Below, one piece after another: positions 7,667 to 16,391 of a stretch of 32,809 nucleotides of DNA. Under the pieces are notes generated by a model. That model was not told where the DNA came from, ran no database searches, and worked only from the letters and a program-made list of their open reading frames with translations. Both the position numbers and the translations under genes were made by a program. Within the stretch, counting starts at the first letter, position 1. Each line of letters opens with the position of its first letter. The stretch is from assembly GCA_028280965.1 (NCBI GenBank), contig JANQKT010000204.1, positions 1-32,809 on the forward strand. The letters are read 5' to 3'. The stretch is from Phycisphaeraceae bacterium. Lineage in GTDB: Bacteria > Planctomycetota > Phycisphaerae > Phycisphaerales > Phycisphaeraceae.

Positions 7667-9910
7667 ATGTCCCTGCGCCGCAAACTGCTTATGGTCCTGC
7701 TGCTCACCGCGGTGCTGCCGATGCTGGCGGTCCGCGCGGTGCAGGCCGTGTCGATCTACAAGCTGCAGACCAAGGTCGCCGACGACATGCGCGAGCGCCT
7801 CACCGACGAGGCCGAGCAGGACATGCTGCGCACGGTGGACGGCCACGCCCTGACGCTCGAGCAGCGCGGCAGCCACATCGCCGCGCTTCTGCAGGCCCAG
7901 GCGTCTGAGGTCGAGCGCCGATTGGCGGGCCCGGTCCCCGACAACCCGCCACGCGTGCCGACGACCCAGCAGTTCAATGCCTGGGCGGAAGAGGACCCGG
8001 TCGCCGCCGAGCTGGTTGACAGCCCGCGGCACTTCATCGTTGACGCCGATGGGGCGTTGTTGCCGCAGTCGGTCAGCTATAAGTCACAGATCCTCGTGCC
8101 CCAGCGCACCGGCCGGCCGCGTCAACCCGACCGTGCGGAACGTGATCGCGACCGAGCTGCCGCCGACCTCGCCCGGCTTGCCGACCTGACCACGGTGTAC
8201 CGCTCGGTGTACGAGCAGGCGGACGACATCATCCTCTGGCAGTACACCGCGTTGGAGTCGGGGGTGCACCTGTCCTACCCCGGCAAGGCAGGGATGCCGC
8301 CGGACTACGGCCCGCGCGACCGCAACTGGTACCGCCAGGCGCGCCTCGCCGACCGACCGATCAACACGCCGCCTTACCTGGATATCTCGACCCGGCAACT
8401 GGTGATCACCTTTGCCCAGCCGGTGCGCGACGCGTCGGGCAGGTTCGCCGGCGTGACGGCGATCGACCTGCCGTTGGGCCTGCTGCTGGATCCGTCAGCG
8501 CTCAATACCGAGTGGGCGAATCAGGCGGAGCTGATCATCGTCGGCGCGTACCCCACGCGCCCGCCCGGCCGGGGTGCGGGTGATGCCGAACCCGGCCCGG
8601 ACCTCAACGCCGACGCGGACGTGTACATCCTGGCAGACGTCCACCAGGACCCGCTCGCCAGCCGTCGGCGGATGGAGCCCCAGACGATCGGTTTTGATAA
8701 GCCCGCAGAACGCGAACGAATACGAGACGACCTGCTTGCAGAGAAAAACGGCGTGCAACGCGTCTCGATCGACGGGCGCGACCGGATGGTCGCCTATGGG
8801 CGCATCGGCGGGCCGGGCGACCGCGCGGTGTTTACCCTGATCCTCGCGCCGACCGACACGATCCTCGCGCCCGCAGAACAAGCCATCGCCGAGGTCGAAA
8901 GCGATCTGCGAGAGTCGCTCGTCACCACCGGCGGGATCCTGATCGCGCTGCTGCTTGCGGTCGGGGTGATTGCGTTTGGTGTATCGCACCGCTTGACGCT
9001 GCCGATCGTGCAGATGGCCGGCGCGTCCCGCCGTGTCGCGGAAGGCGACCTGGAGACGCGCGTCGAGATCGAGCGTAAGGACGAGCTGGGCCAGCTCGGC
9101 CGGGCGTTTAATGAGATGGTCCCGGCGCTCAAGGACCGGATGAAGATGCGCGAGTCGCTGGCGGTGGCGATGCAGGTCCAGCAGAGCCTCCTGCCCGCCG
9201 GCCCGCCGACCGTCCCCGGCCTCGACATCGCCGGCCACAGCGAGTACTGCGACGAGACCGGCGGGGACTACTACGACTTCATCCAGCTCGACAAGCTCGG
9301 GCCCGATACCCTCGCCATCGCCGTCGGCGACGTCACCGGCCACGGCATCGCCGCCGCCCTGCTCATGGCGACCGGACGCGCGCTGATCCGCAGCCACGCC
9401 AACACCACCGGCTCGCTCGGAGAGGTCTTCACCGCGGTCAACCGGCAGCTCTGCGACAGCGAGTTCACCGGCCGGTTCATGACGCTGATGTACCTGATCG
9501 TCCAGAGCCCCGTGCAGGCTATCGGGCCTGATGGCTGCGTCACCGTGCGCTACCTCGCCGCCGGCCACGACCCCGTGATCGTCTACCGCCCGACTGAAGA
9601 CACCTTCATCGACCTCGCCGGCCAGGACATCCCGCTGGGCATCGACCCGGACTGGACCTACCACGAAGAAACCTCAAACGCCTTGCGCCCCGGCGATATC
9701 CTGGTCGTCGGCACCGACGGCATCTGGGAGTGCTTCAACGACCACAACGAGCAGTTTGGTAAGGAACGCCTGCGCGAGACGATTAAAGCATCATCAGCGG
9801 GCGACGCACAATCCATCGCCTACGCGATCAGCAGGGCCTGCCGACACTGGCGCGGTGCGACGGATCAGACGGACGACATTACATTAGTGGTGGTGAAGCT
9901 TGATGCATAA
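7667..9910 (+). CDS. Membrane Cache-HAMP-SpoIIE (PP2C-type) phosphatase
   Basis: This 747-residue transmembrane sensor phosphatase has a first membrane segment at about 7-27 and a large extracytoplasmic region. In that region WYRQARL...PPYLDI and the VITFAQPVRDASG/GVTAIDLPL blocks (about 222-273) mark a double-Cache ligand-binding fold. The second membrane segment is at about 418-440, then a HAMP linker with RVAEGDLETRV. The C-terminal SpoIIE/PP2C phosphatase (about 500-747) keeps its metal-site motifs: ETGGDYYDF, GDVTGHGIAAAL, GTDGIWE and TDDITLVVV. Such RsbU-like proteins usually dephosphorylate an anti-sigma-factor antagonist in partner switching. No antagonist or serine kinase gene is in the window, so its target is elsewhere. 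Confidence 0.93.
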   Translation: MSLRRKLLMVLLLTAVLPMLAVRAVQAVSIYKLQTKVADDMRERLTDEAEQDMLRTVDGHALTLEQRGSHIAALLQAQASEVERRLAGPVPDNPPRVPTTQQFNAWAEEDPVAAELVDSPRHFIVDADGALLPQSVSYKSQILVPQRTGRPRQPDRAERDRDRAAADLARLADLTTVYRSVYEQADDIILWQYTALESGVHLSYPGKAGMPPDYGPRDRNWYRQARLADRPINTPPYLDISTRQLVITFAQPVRDASGRFAGVTAIDLPLGLLLDPSALNTEWANQAELIIVGAYPTRPPGRGAGDAEPGPDLNADADVYILADVHQDPLASRRRMEPQTIGFDKPAERERIRDDLLAEKNGVQRVSIDGRDRMVAYGRIGGPGDRAVFTLILAPTDTILAPAEQAIAEVESDLRESLVTTGGILIALLLAVGVIAFGVSHRLTLPIVQMAGASRRVAEGDLETRVEIERKDELGQLGRAFNEMVPALKDRMKMRESLAVAMQVQQSLLPAGPPTVPGLDIAGHSEYCDETGGDYYDFIQLDKLGPDTLAIAVGDVTGHGIAAALLMATGRALIRSHANTTGSLGEVFTAVNRQLCDSEFTGRFMTLMYLIVQSPVQAIGPDGCVTVRYLAAGHDPVIVYRPTEDTFIDLAGQDIPLGIDPDWTYHEETSNALRPGDILVVGTDGIWECFNDHNEQFGKERLRETIKASSAGDAQSIAYAISRACRHWRGATDQTDDITLVVVKLDA

Positions 9911-9939
9911 AACATACGAACGGCGCAGGAGTGCGTCGG

Positions 9940-9945
9940 TATACT
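9940..9945 (+). promoter_or_regulatory. TANNNT -10-like hexamer, candidate leaderless promoter
   Basis: TATACT ends 8 nt before the ATG of the ATP-grasp gene. It lies in the 43-bp gap after the phosphatase gene. No ribosome site is seen in front of the ATG. Confidence 0.5.
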
Positions 9946-9953
9946 GAGTCGTA

Positions 9954-11432
9954 ATGGATTTTTTCAGATACGACGTTGGCTTATTTTACGACGAGTTGTT
10001 TCATCAGGACGGCTCCACCCGCCCGGGCGCGGAGATTTTGATCCAGAAAATCCAGGACCTGCCGGCAGGCGACCTGGTGCGGCGCCAGCAGGCTGCTGAG
10101 GCTGCGATGATGAGCCTCGGTATCACGTTCGCGGTTTACGGAGATACGCAGGGCTCGGAAAAAATCATCCCCTTCGACATCATTCCCCGGATCATTGAGC
10201 CGGAGGACTGGCGTGTCATCGAGGCGGGACTGATCCAGCGCATCACCGCACTCAACATATTCCTCAACGACATCTATCACGACAAGCGGGTTCTCCGTGA
10301 TGGCGTGATCCCCGAGGACGTGATCACTTCTTCGACCAGCTATCGCATGCAGTGTGAAGGCATCCGCCCACCCAAGGATGTTTGGTGCCACATCACCGGC
10401 ACCGACCTGGTGCGCGACAAGGACGGGCGTTTCTACGTGCTGGAGGACAACCTGCGGTGCCCGTCGGGCGTGAGCTATGTTTTGGAAAACCGGCAACTGC
10501 TCAAGCGCACGTTCCCAAAAGTGTTCGAGGCCTCGCGTGTTCGCCCGATCGATGACTACCCCGGCTGGCTGCGGCACACGCTCGGCTGGCTGGCACCCCA
10601 ACGCATCGAATCTCCGACGATCGTGCTGCTCACGCCCGGGGCGTACAACTCCGCTTATTTCGAGCACGCCTTCCTGGCCCAGCAGATGGGCGCCGAACTC
10701 GTTGAGGGCCGGGACCTGGTGGTCCGCGACGGGTTTGTCATGATGCGGACCACCCGGGGATTCACACGAGTGGACGTGATCTATCGGCGGATCGATGACG
10801 ACTTCATCGACCCCGAGGTGTTCCGTCCCGACTCCATGCTCGGTATCCCCGGGCTGATGGAGGTCTACCGTGCCGGGCGGGTCGCGCTCGTCAACGCGCC
10901 GGGCACCGGCGTCGCCGACGACAAGGTGGTCTACGCCTACGTGCCGGACATGATCAAGTACTACTTGGACCAGGACCCGATCTTGCCGAACGTGCCGACT
11001 TACCTGTGCTGGCGCGAAGACGATCGGCGGTATGTGCTGGATCACCTCGAGGAGCTGGTGGTCAAGGCGGCAAACGAGTCGGGCGGGTACGGCATGCTGA
11101 TCGGCCCGGGCTCAACCCGGGATGAGCGCGACGCGTTCGCGGAAAAGATCAACGCCACACCCCGCGGCTACATCGCCCAGCCGGTCGTCGCGCTGTCGCG
11201 GGCGCCGGTCATCGTGGACGACCACTTCGAGGGCCGGCACGTCGATCTGCGCCCCTACGTCCTGTACGGAGAGGACATCCGCGTTATGCCGGGCGGGCTG
11301 ACGCGCGTCGCGCTGCGCAGGGGCTCGCTTGTCGTAAACTCCTCGCAGGGCGGGGGCAGCAAAGACACCTGGGTCATCGACGACGAATCGGGCGCAACGC
11401 CCGGCCGGTCCCAACAGCAGGCAGGCGGGTAA
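9954..11432 (+). CDS. Circularly permuted ATP-grasp protein (type 2)
   Basis: The 492-residue protein belongs to the circularly permuted ATP-grasp family (formerly DUF404/DUF407). Visible blocks are VLEDNLRCPSGVSYVLENR (about 162-180), the nucleotide-binding LEELVVKAANESGGYGMLIG (about 364-383), and the terminal DLRPYVLYGED with ALRRGSLVVNSSQGGGSKDTW. ATP-grasp enzymes form an amide or similar bond through an acyl-phosphate. For this subfamily, comparative genomics has predicted peptide or amide synthesis together with alpha-E proteins and peptidases; the product is unknown to me. The alpha-E gene starts 3 bp after its stop codon, so the two are surely co-transcribed. An unusually long C-terminal tail rich in Gly/Gln follows the last motif. 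Confidence 0.95.
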   Translation: MDFFRYDVGLFYDELFHQDGSTRPGAEILIQKIQDLPAGDLVRRQQAAEAAMMSLGITFAVYGDTQGSEKIIPFDIIPRIIEPEDWRVIEAGLIQRITALNIFLNDIYHDKRVLRDGVIPEDVITSSTSYRMQCEGIRPPKDVWCHITGTDLVRDKDGRFYVLEDNLRCPSGVSYVLENRQLLKRTFPKVFEASRVRPIDDYPGWLRHTLGWLAPQRIESPTIVLLTPGAYNSAYFEHAFLAQQMGAELVEGRDLVVRDGFVMMRTTRGFTRVDVIYRRIDDDFIDPEVFRPDSMLGIPGLMEVYRAGRVALVNAPGTGVADDKVVYAYVPDMIKYYLDQDPILPNVPTYLCWREDDRRYVLDHLEELVVKAANESGGYGMLIGPGSTRDERDAFAEKINATPRGYIAQPVVALSRAPVIVDDHFEGRHVDLRPYVLYGEDIRVMPGGLTRVALRRGSLVVNSSQGGGSKDTWVIDDESGATPGRSQQQAGG

Positions 11433-11435
11433 CAC

Positions 11436-12401
11436 ATGCTCAGCCGGGCAGCCGATTCGATCTACTGGATGAGCCGCTACATCGAGCGGGCCGAGAACAC
11501 CGCGCGCTTCGTGGACGTCGTCCGGCACCTGGTGCTGGACCTGCCCGGCCGGGCGACCAACCAGTGGGCGTCGCTGGTCCAGGCGTCGGGCGACGAGCAG
11601 GCGTTCCAGCAGCGTTACGGCGAGGCGACCGAGGCCAATGTGATCCGCTTCCTCACCCTCGACCACGACAACCCCAACTCGATCTATTCGAGCCTTTGGC
11701 TGGCGCGCGAGAACGCCCGGTCGGTACGCGATGCGATCTCCTCGGAGATGTGGGAGCAGATCAACCGGACCTACCTCATGGTCAAGAACGCCGAAGAGAT
11801 CAAGCGTATCGATGACGATCCATCCGGCTTCTTCCGGCATTTCAAGAAGGCGTGCCACCTGTTCGCCGGCATCACCGACCTGACGATGACGCACGGCGAG
11901 GGCTGGCACTTCGGGCGGATGGGTCGGCTGGTCGAGCGTGCGGAGAAGACCTCGCGCATCTTGGATGTGAAGTACTACATGCTGCTGCCCCGGGTTGACT
12001 ACATCGGCTCACCATACGACAGCCTCCAATGGAAGGCGCTGCTCAAGTCGATCAGCGCGTTAGAGATGTTCCACAAGCAGTACCACCGCGTCACACCCGT
12101 ATGTGTCGCAGAGTTCCTGGTGCTCAACCGCCAGTTCCCCCGGGCCATGCGGTACTGCCTGATCAAAGCCGAGGAATCACTGCACGCGATTACCGGCTCG
12201 CCGCCGGCAACATTCGGCAACCTCGCGGAACAGCGCATCGGCCGCCTGCGCGCAGAGATGGACTACACCGACATCCGCGAGATCCTCGACTCGGGGCTGC
12301 ACGAGTACCTTGATATATTCCAGGAGAAGCTCAACGCGTTCGGCGACGCGGTGTTCCAAACCTTCTTCGACCTGGCGACCCGACCGGACCAGAACAACTA
12401 G
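11436..12401 (+). CDS. Alpha-E domain protein
   Basis: The 321-residue, nearly all-helical protein begins with the family hallmark MLSRAADSIYWMSRYIERAE and continues with further alpha-E blocks such as GRLVERAEKTSRILDVKYYM (about 170-190) and YHRVTPVCVAEFLVLNRQFP. Alpha-E (formerly DUF403) proteins are almost always encoded next to a circularly permuted ATP-grasp protein, as here with a 3-bp gap, and are thought to act in the same predicted amidoligase pathway. No catalytic residues are established for the family. The common third member, a transglutaminase-like peptidase, is absent; the convergent neighbour is instead a zinc-ribbon metallopeptidase whose stop codon lies 14 bp away. Confidence 0.94.
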   Translation: MLSRAADSIYWMSRYIERAENTARFVDVVRHLVLDLPGRATNQWASLVQASGDEQAFQQRYGEATEANVIRFLTLDHDNPNSIYSSLWLARENARSVRDAISSEMWEQINRTYLMVKNAEEIKRIDDDPSGFFRHFKKACHLFAGITDLTMTHGEGWHFGRMGRLVERAEKTSRILDVKYYMLLPRVDYIGSPYDSLQWKALLKSISALEMFHKQYHRVTPVCVAEFLVLNRQFPRAMRYCLIKAEESLHAITGSPPATFGNLAEQRIGRLRAEMDYTDIREILDSGLHEYLDIFQEKLNAFGDAVFQTFFDLATRPDQNN

Positions 12402-12415
12402 GGCGGCGCGATGCG

Positions 12416-13525
12416 CTAGACGCCGTTCAGGTCAGGCCGGCCGTACCGCGCGTGCGCCGCGGCAACGAGGTCGTGGATATAGCGGAGTTTGTCGATTACC
12501 GGCCCGTTGAACGAACGAGTCAGCAGGTCCTTCAAGCCCATGGTCCGGTTGATTTCGTTGAGAGCCGTTCCCAGACGGGTGTACTCACTTAGCCTGTCAT
12601 CCAGCCCCATCTCCGGCGAGAACGCCGCCCCGCCGATTCCCATGTGGTAGGACGTGTCGATTACAGCGGTCATTTCCAGGTACGCGGCGAAGGTCTCGGC
12701 GAAGTCTTCCCAAGGATGCATCGAGGCGTAGGCGCTGGTGTAGTTGAGCCGCCAGTTTGCGGGCGGACCATCCTGGTAGTAGCGTTGGATCGCGTGGTTG
12801 TAAGGTGGGTTGCGGTGGTCGCCGAACAACGCGATGCAGCCCGCCTCGCCCTCGCCACGGACCAGCAGGTCCCAGTAGTAGTGGGCCATTTCGTGGCGGA
12901 AGTGGCCGACCAGCGACCGATGTGGCTCGCCGAAATGGACACGCAGCCGCTCGCGCTCAACGGGATCGGCTTCGTGGATATTGATGGTGATTGTGCCATT
13001 GAGGTGGCCGGTCATGACCACCTCCGCCTCGTCAAGCAGCGCGGTGGTCGCGTATCCGCCGGGCTCGGCAGGTTGGTCGGGCGCGAGCGTTTCCTTGAAC
13101 TCGAAGGACAGCGGCGGGTCGAAGCCGTCGGATGCATCGCCCCGTGGCAGGCCCAGCAGGTCGAGGTGGTAAAAGGCCCGCCGTTTGGCGGATTCAAGCC
13201 GGCGCCACTTCGCGCGGTTGTCGCCCTTGCTCAAATCGGGGATGACCGCGTTGAAGCGGCAGCAGTCGCAGAAGTTATTCTCGGTCGCCGAGCTGTCTGA
13301 GACCGCAACGCACCGATTACAGACGCCCTCGACGCGATAGTTGTGGCACTTGACAACGGGCTCGCCACACGCGGGGTTGCCGCAGGTATACCCGCTCTGC
13401 TCATCGCCCAGCAGCGTGTGAAGTTCGCCACACGCCGGGCAAAACCCCAACTCACACCCGCATGACACGCATTGCGTATTGTCAAAAAAGACGACTTGGT
13501 CGCACAGACAGCGGAATGTACGCAT
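12416..13525 (-). CDS. Zinc-ribbon putative zinc metallopeptidase
   Basis: The 369-residue protein opens with a cysteine-rich zinc-ribbon region: CLCDQ, CVSCGCELGFCPACG, then CGNPACG, CNRC and CDCCRF over residues 1-90. A helical segment follows, then a gluzincin-like active site HEMAH (about 210-214) and a downstream HPWEDFAETFAAYLEM segment (about 265-282) that should provide the third metal ligand and supporting acid. This matches the putative zinc-binding metallopeptidase family (Peptidase_Mx type). No signal peptide is seen, so it is probably cytoplasmic. I recall family members near ATP-grasp/alpha-E genes, which fits its convergent position here. It could process the predicted peptide product, but that is inference. 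Confidence 0.88.
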   Translation of the reverse strand: MRTFRCLCDQVVFFDNTQCVSCGCELGFCPACGELHTLLGDEQSGYTCGNPACGEPVVKCHNYRVEGVCNRCVAVSDSSATENNFCDCCRFNAVIPDLSKGDNRAKWRRLESAKRRAFYHLDLLGLPRGDASDGFDPPLSFEFKETLAPDQPAEPGGYATTALLDEAEVVMTGHLNGTITINIHEADPVERERLRVHFGEPHRSLVGHFRHEMAHYYWDLLVRGEGEAGCIALFGDHRNPPYNHAIQRYYQDGPPANWRLNYTSAYASMHPWEDFAETFAAYLEMTAVIDTSYHMGIGGAAFSPEMGLDDRLSEYTRLGTALNEINRTMGLKDLLTRSFNGPVIDKLRYIHDLVAAAHARYGRPDLNGV

Positions 13526-13623
13526 ATGGGTCTTGGCCTGGTCGGGAGCGCCTCTTCAGCGATTGTATCCGCCCAGCCGGCCGGGTGGCACGATGCTGGG
13601 TGAGAGGGTGCCGCCGATTCGGT

Positions 13624-14034
13624 TTAGAACACCGGCTTGTCATCCTCCGGGATGATCACGATCATCCGCGGGTCTTCGCTCGGCGGGAGCGTGTCGCGCA
13701 ATGCGTCGGCGTGGTCGGCGGTGGTGTGGGGCATGTACCGCTGAAGGATCGCGGTCAAGAGCGGGCCCGGCACCTCGCCCTGCAGGTCCAGCGGCAGCAC
13801 CTCGACGATCGACAGGTCTACGGCCGGCGTTGGCGCGTCCGCGGTCTCCACGGGGTCGGTCTCGGCCGGTTGTTGCTCGGGCGGCAGATCGGCCTCGGCG
13901 TGTTGATCGGCCGGCGGGCCGGGCAGTGCGCCCAGGCCCAGCCGCAGGATCAGGCCGACCGCGACGATCGCCAGGGCCATCTGCCAGACCCGGAAACCGC
14001 ATGTTGTGGATGCTGCGTCGGCTTGCTGATTCAT
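13624..14034 (-). CDS. Small single-pass membrane protein, unknown function
   Basis: The 136-residue product is not one I recognise. One membrane segment (about 17-38, VWQMALAIVAVGLILRLGLG) is followed by an acidic, Pro/Ala/Glu-rich stretch (about 40-75) and a C-terminal region with LQRYMPHTTADHADALRD. The N-terminus is short and the acidic part probably faces outward. The start ATG 14034 is supported by GAAAGGG about 5 nt upstream. It stands alone between the metallopeptidase gene (same strand, 98 bp downstream) and a divergent GAF phosphatase. Confidence 0.75.
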   Translation of the reverse strand: MNQQADAASTTCGFRVWQMALAIVAVGLILRLGLGALPGPPADQHAEADLPPEQQPAETDPVETADAPTPAVDLSIVEVLPLDLQGEVPGPLLTAILQRYMPHTTADHADALRDTLPPSEDPRMIVIIPEDDKPVF

Positions 14035-14340
14035 CGCGGCCCTTTCGCGGGCGTGTCTGACCCCGGAACCATCGTCCTCCCGGAGCCCCCATCCGATCGA
14101 CCTACTCTAACGGGCCCGTGGACCCCGGGGCAAGGATTTTCCGTCGGATCATCCCGCAGGTGGGAGCGTCATCCGGCCCGTATCCCCGGTGTAGACGTTC
14201 AAAGGGGCGATTTGTTCACATGCGCCCGGCTATTTTTCACCGGCCGGGGCCTACCATTGACATCGGCCGGTACGGGCCCGGAGGAATACACAATAGACTC
14301 CCGCCGGTTTAATGACTGCTGACCCCGATGGACCCCGCTG
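14035..14340. other. 306-bp divergent intergenic region
   Basis: This region separates the small membrane protein from the GAF-SpoIIE gene and should hold both promoters. TTGACA occurs at 14257-14262 on the plus strand, but no -10 at standard spacing follows. GGAGGA at 14280-14285 precedes no useful start codon. No gene is seen. Confidence 0.5.
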
Positions 14341-15639
14341 ATGATCGCCCCCGCACTGCCCGAGACCGAGACCGAACGCTTGGCATCGCTGCACGCGCTG
14401 CAGCTGCTGGACACGCCCAGCGAGCAGCGGTTCGACCGCATCGTCGAGCTGACCAAGGCGGTGCTCGGCGCCCCGATCGCCTACATCGCGTTGATCGATT
14501 CGGACCGGCAGTGGTTCAAGGCCAAGGTCGGGATGTGCGACGTCGTGACCGAGACGCCGCGGGACGAGTCTTTCTGTGGTCATGCGATCCTGCAGGACAC
14601 GCCGTTGATTGTTGAGGATGCGCTGAAGGACCCGCGCTTTTTCGACAACCCGATGGTGACCGGTGAGCCGCACGTGCGCTTCTACGCCGGCCACCCGCTG
14701 CAGAGCGAGGCCGGGCACAACATCGCGACGCTGTGCGTGGTCGATCACCGGCCGCGGGCGTTTACCGACGACGACATGGAGAAGTTCCGCCGGCTGGCGG
14801 CGCTGGCCGAGCACGAGCTGGGCCTGATGGGTGTGATCGCGACACAGCGCGAGATGATCGAGACGCGCAACGCGCTGGTCGCCTCCCAGCAGGCGCTGGC
14901 CCGCGAGCTTTCGGAAGCGGCGGAGTACGTCACCCAGTTCCTCCCGCCACGCGAGGTCGGCGTCGATGCGCCGGTGCGGATCGATTACCAGTTCGTCGCG
15001 TCCTCGCGTTTGGGCGGCGACCTGCTCGGCTTCCACGACATCGACGAAGACCACCAGGCGTTCTGGCTGCTGGACGTCACCGGCCACGGCGTCGGCGCGT
15101 CGCTGCTATCCGTCTCGGCGGGCAACGCGATCCGGTCGGGTGCGCTCGCCGGCGATCCGCGCGACCCCGCGGCGGTGTTGGCGACGCTCAACAACGCCTT
15201 CCCCATGGAGCAGCACAGCAACAAGTTCTTCACCCTGTGGTACGGCGTCTACCAGCGCTCAACGCGCACGCTCCGTTATGCCGCCGCCGGCCACCACCCG
15301 GCGCTGCTGATCGATCGGGACGGCGAGCGAAAAAGCCTGGGCGTGCCCGGCCTGATGATCGGTGTCGTGCCGGACACCCGATACGAAGCGCAGGCCATCA
15401 CCATCGAGCCCGGCGGCCGGCTGTACCTCTACTCCGATGGCCTGTTCGAAGTGCGTGGCGGCGAGGACGACCAGCTGCTCGGGCTGGACGGCGTCGCGGG
15501 CATCATCGCCGAGGCGGGCTGCCGCTCCTGCTCGCGCACGCGCGCCGAGCATGTGCTGAGCCGTGTCCGTGAGTACCAGAACGGCGAAGAAGCTTTCGCG
15601 GACGATGTCTCGCTGCTCGAGGTCGAGTTTGTGCGGTGA
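14341..15639 (+). CDS. Soluble GAF-SpoIIE (PP2C-type) phosphatase
   Basis: The 432-residue protein has an N-terminal GAF domain (about 10-165) of the class that starts ETERLASLHALQLLDTPSE and includes DESFCGHAIL and FYAGHPL. A helical linker (about 165-200) leads into a SpoIIE/PP2C phosphatase. The metal-binding motifs are all present: SRLGGDLLGF, LDVTGHGVGASLLS, YSDGLFEVRGG and DDVSLLEVEF. There is no membrane segment, so it senses a cytoplasmic cue through GAF and probably dephosphorylates an anti-sigma-factor antagonist or a similar phosphoprotein. It is the second such phosphatase in the window, with a different sensor. The start ATG 14341 lacks a clear ribosome site. An in-frame TGA at 14320 limits any upstream extension. 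Confidence 0.92.
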   Translation: MIAPALPETETERLASLHALQLLDTPSEQRFDRIVELTKAVLGAPIAYIALIDSDRQWFKAKVGMCDVVTETPRDESFCGHAILQDTPLIVEDALKDPRFFDNPMVTGEPHVRFYAGHPLQSEAGHNIATLCVVDHRPRAFTDDDMEKFRRLAALAEHELGLMGVIATQREMIETRNALVASQQALARELSEAAEYVTQFLPPREVGVDAPVRIDYQFVASSRLGGDLLGFHDIDEDHQAFWLLDVTGHGVGASLLSVSAGNAIRSGALAGDPRDPAAVLATLNNAFPMEQHSNKFFTLWYGVYQRSTRTLRYAAAGHHPALLIDRDGERKSLGVPGLMIGVVPDTRYEAQAITIEPGGRLYLYSDGLFEVRGGEDDQLLGLDGVAGIIAEAGCRSCSRTRAEHVLSRVREYQNGEEAFADDVSLLEVEFVR

Positions 15640-15647
15640 TTAGATGA

Positions 15648-15761
15648 ACAGCCGCGAGGCGCAGCCTCGCCGGTAAACACTGACAAGCTTATCGTTGTAT
15701 GAGCGCGCAAACACGGCCGCATGGATCACAGCTTTCCGGCGAGGCGTAGCCTCGCGGCTGT
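15648..15761. repeat. Inverted repeat of GC-rich units with internal symmetry
   Basis: Arms 15648-15673 and 15736-15761 are reverse complements over 26 bp except for a short central stretch. Each arm is itself a small hairpin (CGAGGC, 4 nt, then the complementary half). The spacer is 62 nt. The unit resembles dispersed REP-like palindromes. It lies between convergent phosphatase and MarC genes and may act as a bidirectional transcript end. Confidence 0.85.
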
Positions 15762-15777
15762 GTTGCGTTAGACCCGG

Positions 15778-16371
15778 TCAAAGCCCCTGAATAAACATCT
15801 CGATCCCGCCGAGTATCATCTGCACGGCGATCACGGTTAAGAGCAGCCCCGTCAAGCGCTCGGCCGCGATGACCAGCCGCTTGCCGAGCACCCTGATCAA
15901 CTCTGGTGACAACAACAGCACCACCGCGGTGATCCCCCACGCCAGGCCGACCGCGAGCAGGCCCGTGCTGAACCAGCGCTCGGACGTGCCGTGCAGCAGG
16001 ATCACGGTCGCGATCGCGCTGGGCCCGGCGATAAGCGGCGTGGCGATGGGCACAATGAACGGCTCGCCGCCGACGGACTCTTCGCCCATCACCCCGCCCT
16101 TGCCGGGGAAGAGCATCCGCAGCGCGATCAGGATCAGCACGACCCCGCCCGCCACCGCCAGCGCCGGCTGCTGCAGGCCCAGCAGGTCCATGACCTTCGG
16201 CCCGGCGACGAGGAACAGCAGCAGCAGGCCCAGCGCGATCAGGCACTCGCGCAGGATGACCTTCCGCCGACGCTCGGGGGCGACGTCTTCGAGCAGGCCG
16301 ATGAGCACGGGGATGTTCCCGAACGGGTCCATCACCAACAGCAGCGTGATCGCGAGGGTCAGCCATTCCAT
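15778..16371 (-). CDS. MarC family integral membrane protein
   Basis: The 197-residue protein is hydrophobic throughout with six likely membrane helices. The start is taken at ATG 16371 (MEWLTLAITLLLVMDPFGNIP). A longer open frame to 16491 would run across the divergent slyX gene and adds arginine-rich, non-family sequence. The DPFGNIPV motif in helix 1 and the PLIAGPSAIATVILL motif in the second half identify the MarC (UPF0056) family, once misnamed multiple-antibiotic-resistance proteins; their transported substrate is unknown. The gene is divergent from slyX with only 20 bp between start codons. Confidence 0.93.
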   Translation of the reverse strand: MEWLTLAITLLLVMDPFGNIPVLIGLLEDVAPERRRKVILRECLIALGLLLLFLVAGPKVMDLLGLQQPALAVAGGVVLILIALRMLFPGKGGVMGEESVGGEPFIVPIATPLIAGPSAIATVILLHGTSERWFSTGLLAVGLAWGITAVVLLLSPELIRVLGKRLVIAAERLTGLLLTVIAVQMILGGIEMFIQGL

Positions 16372-16379
16372 GGGCCGGG

Positions 16380-16386
16380 TACGATA
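16380..16386. promoter_or_regulatory. Overlapping divergent -10-like hexamers for slyX and marC
   Basis: TACGATA contains TACGAT on the plus strand (16380-16385, 6 nt before the slyX ATG) and TATCGT on the minus strand (16386-16381, 9 nt before the MarC ATG). The wider GGTACGATACC is nearly symmetric. With 20 bp between the two ATGs there is no room for separate promoters. Confidence 0.5.
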
Positions 16387-16391
16387 CCACG

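Noticed and set aside
12402..12425. Possible terminator hairpin between the alpha-E and metallopeptidase genes
   Set aside because: Only short GCGC pairing overlapping the stop codons, with no T-run; not convincing.
14257..14322. TTGACA followed by GGAGGA and an ATA-initiated nonapeptide as a leader peptide for the GAF phosphatase
   Set aside because: No -10 at correct spacing, ATA is a very poor start codon, and nothing in the peptide suggests attenuation.
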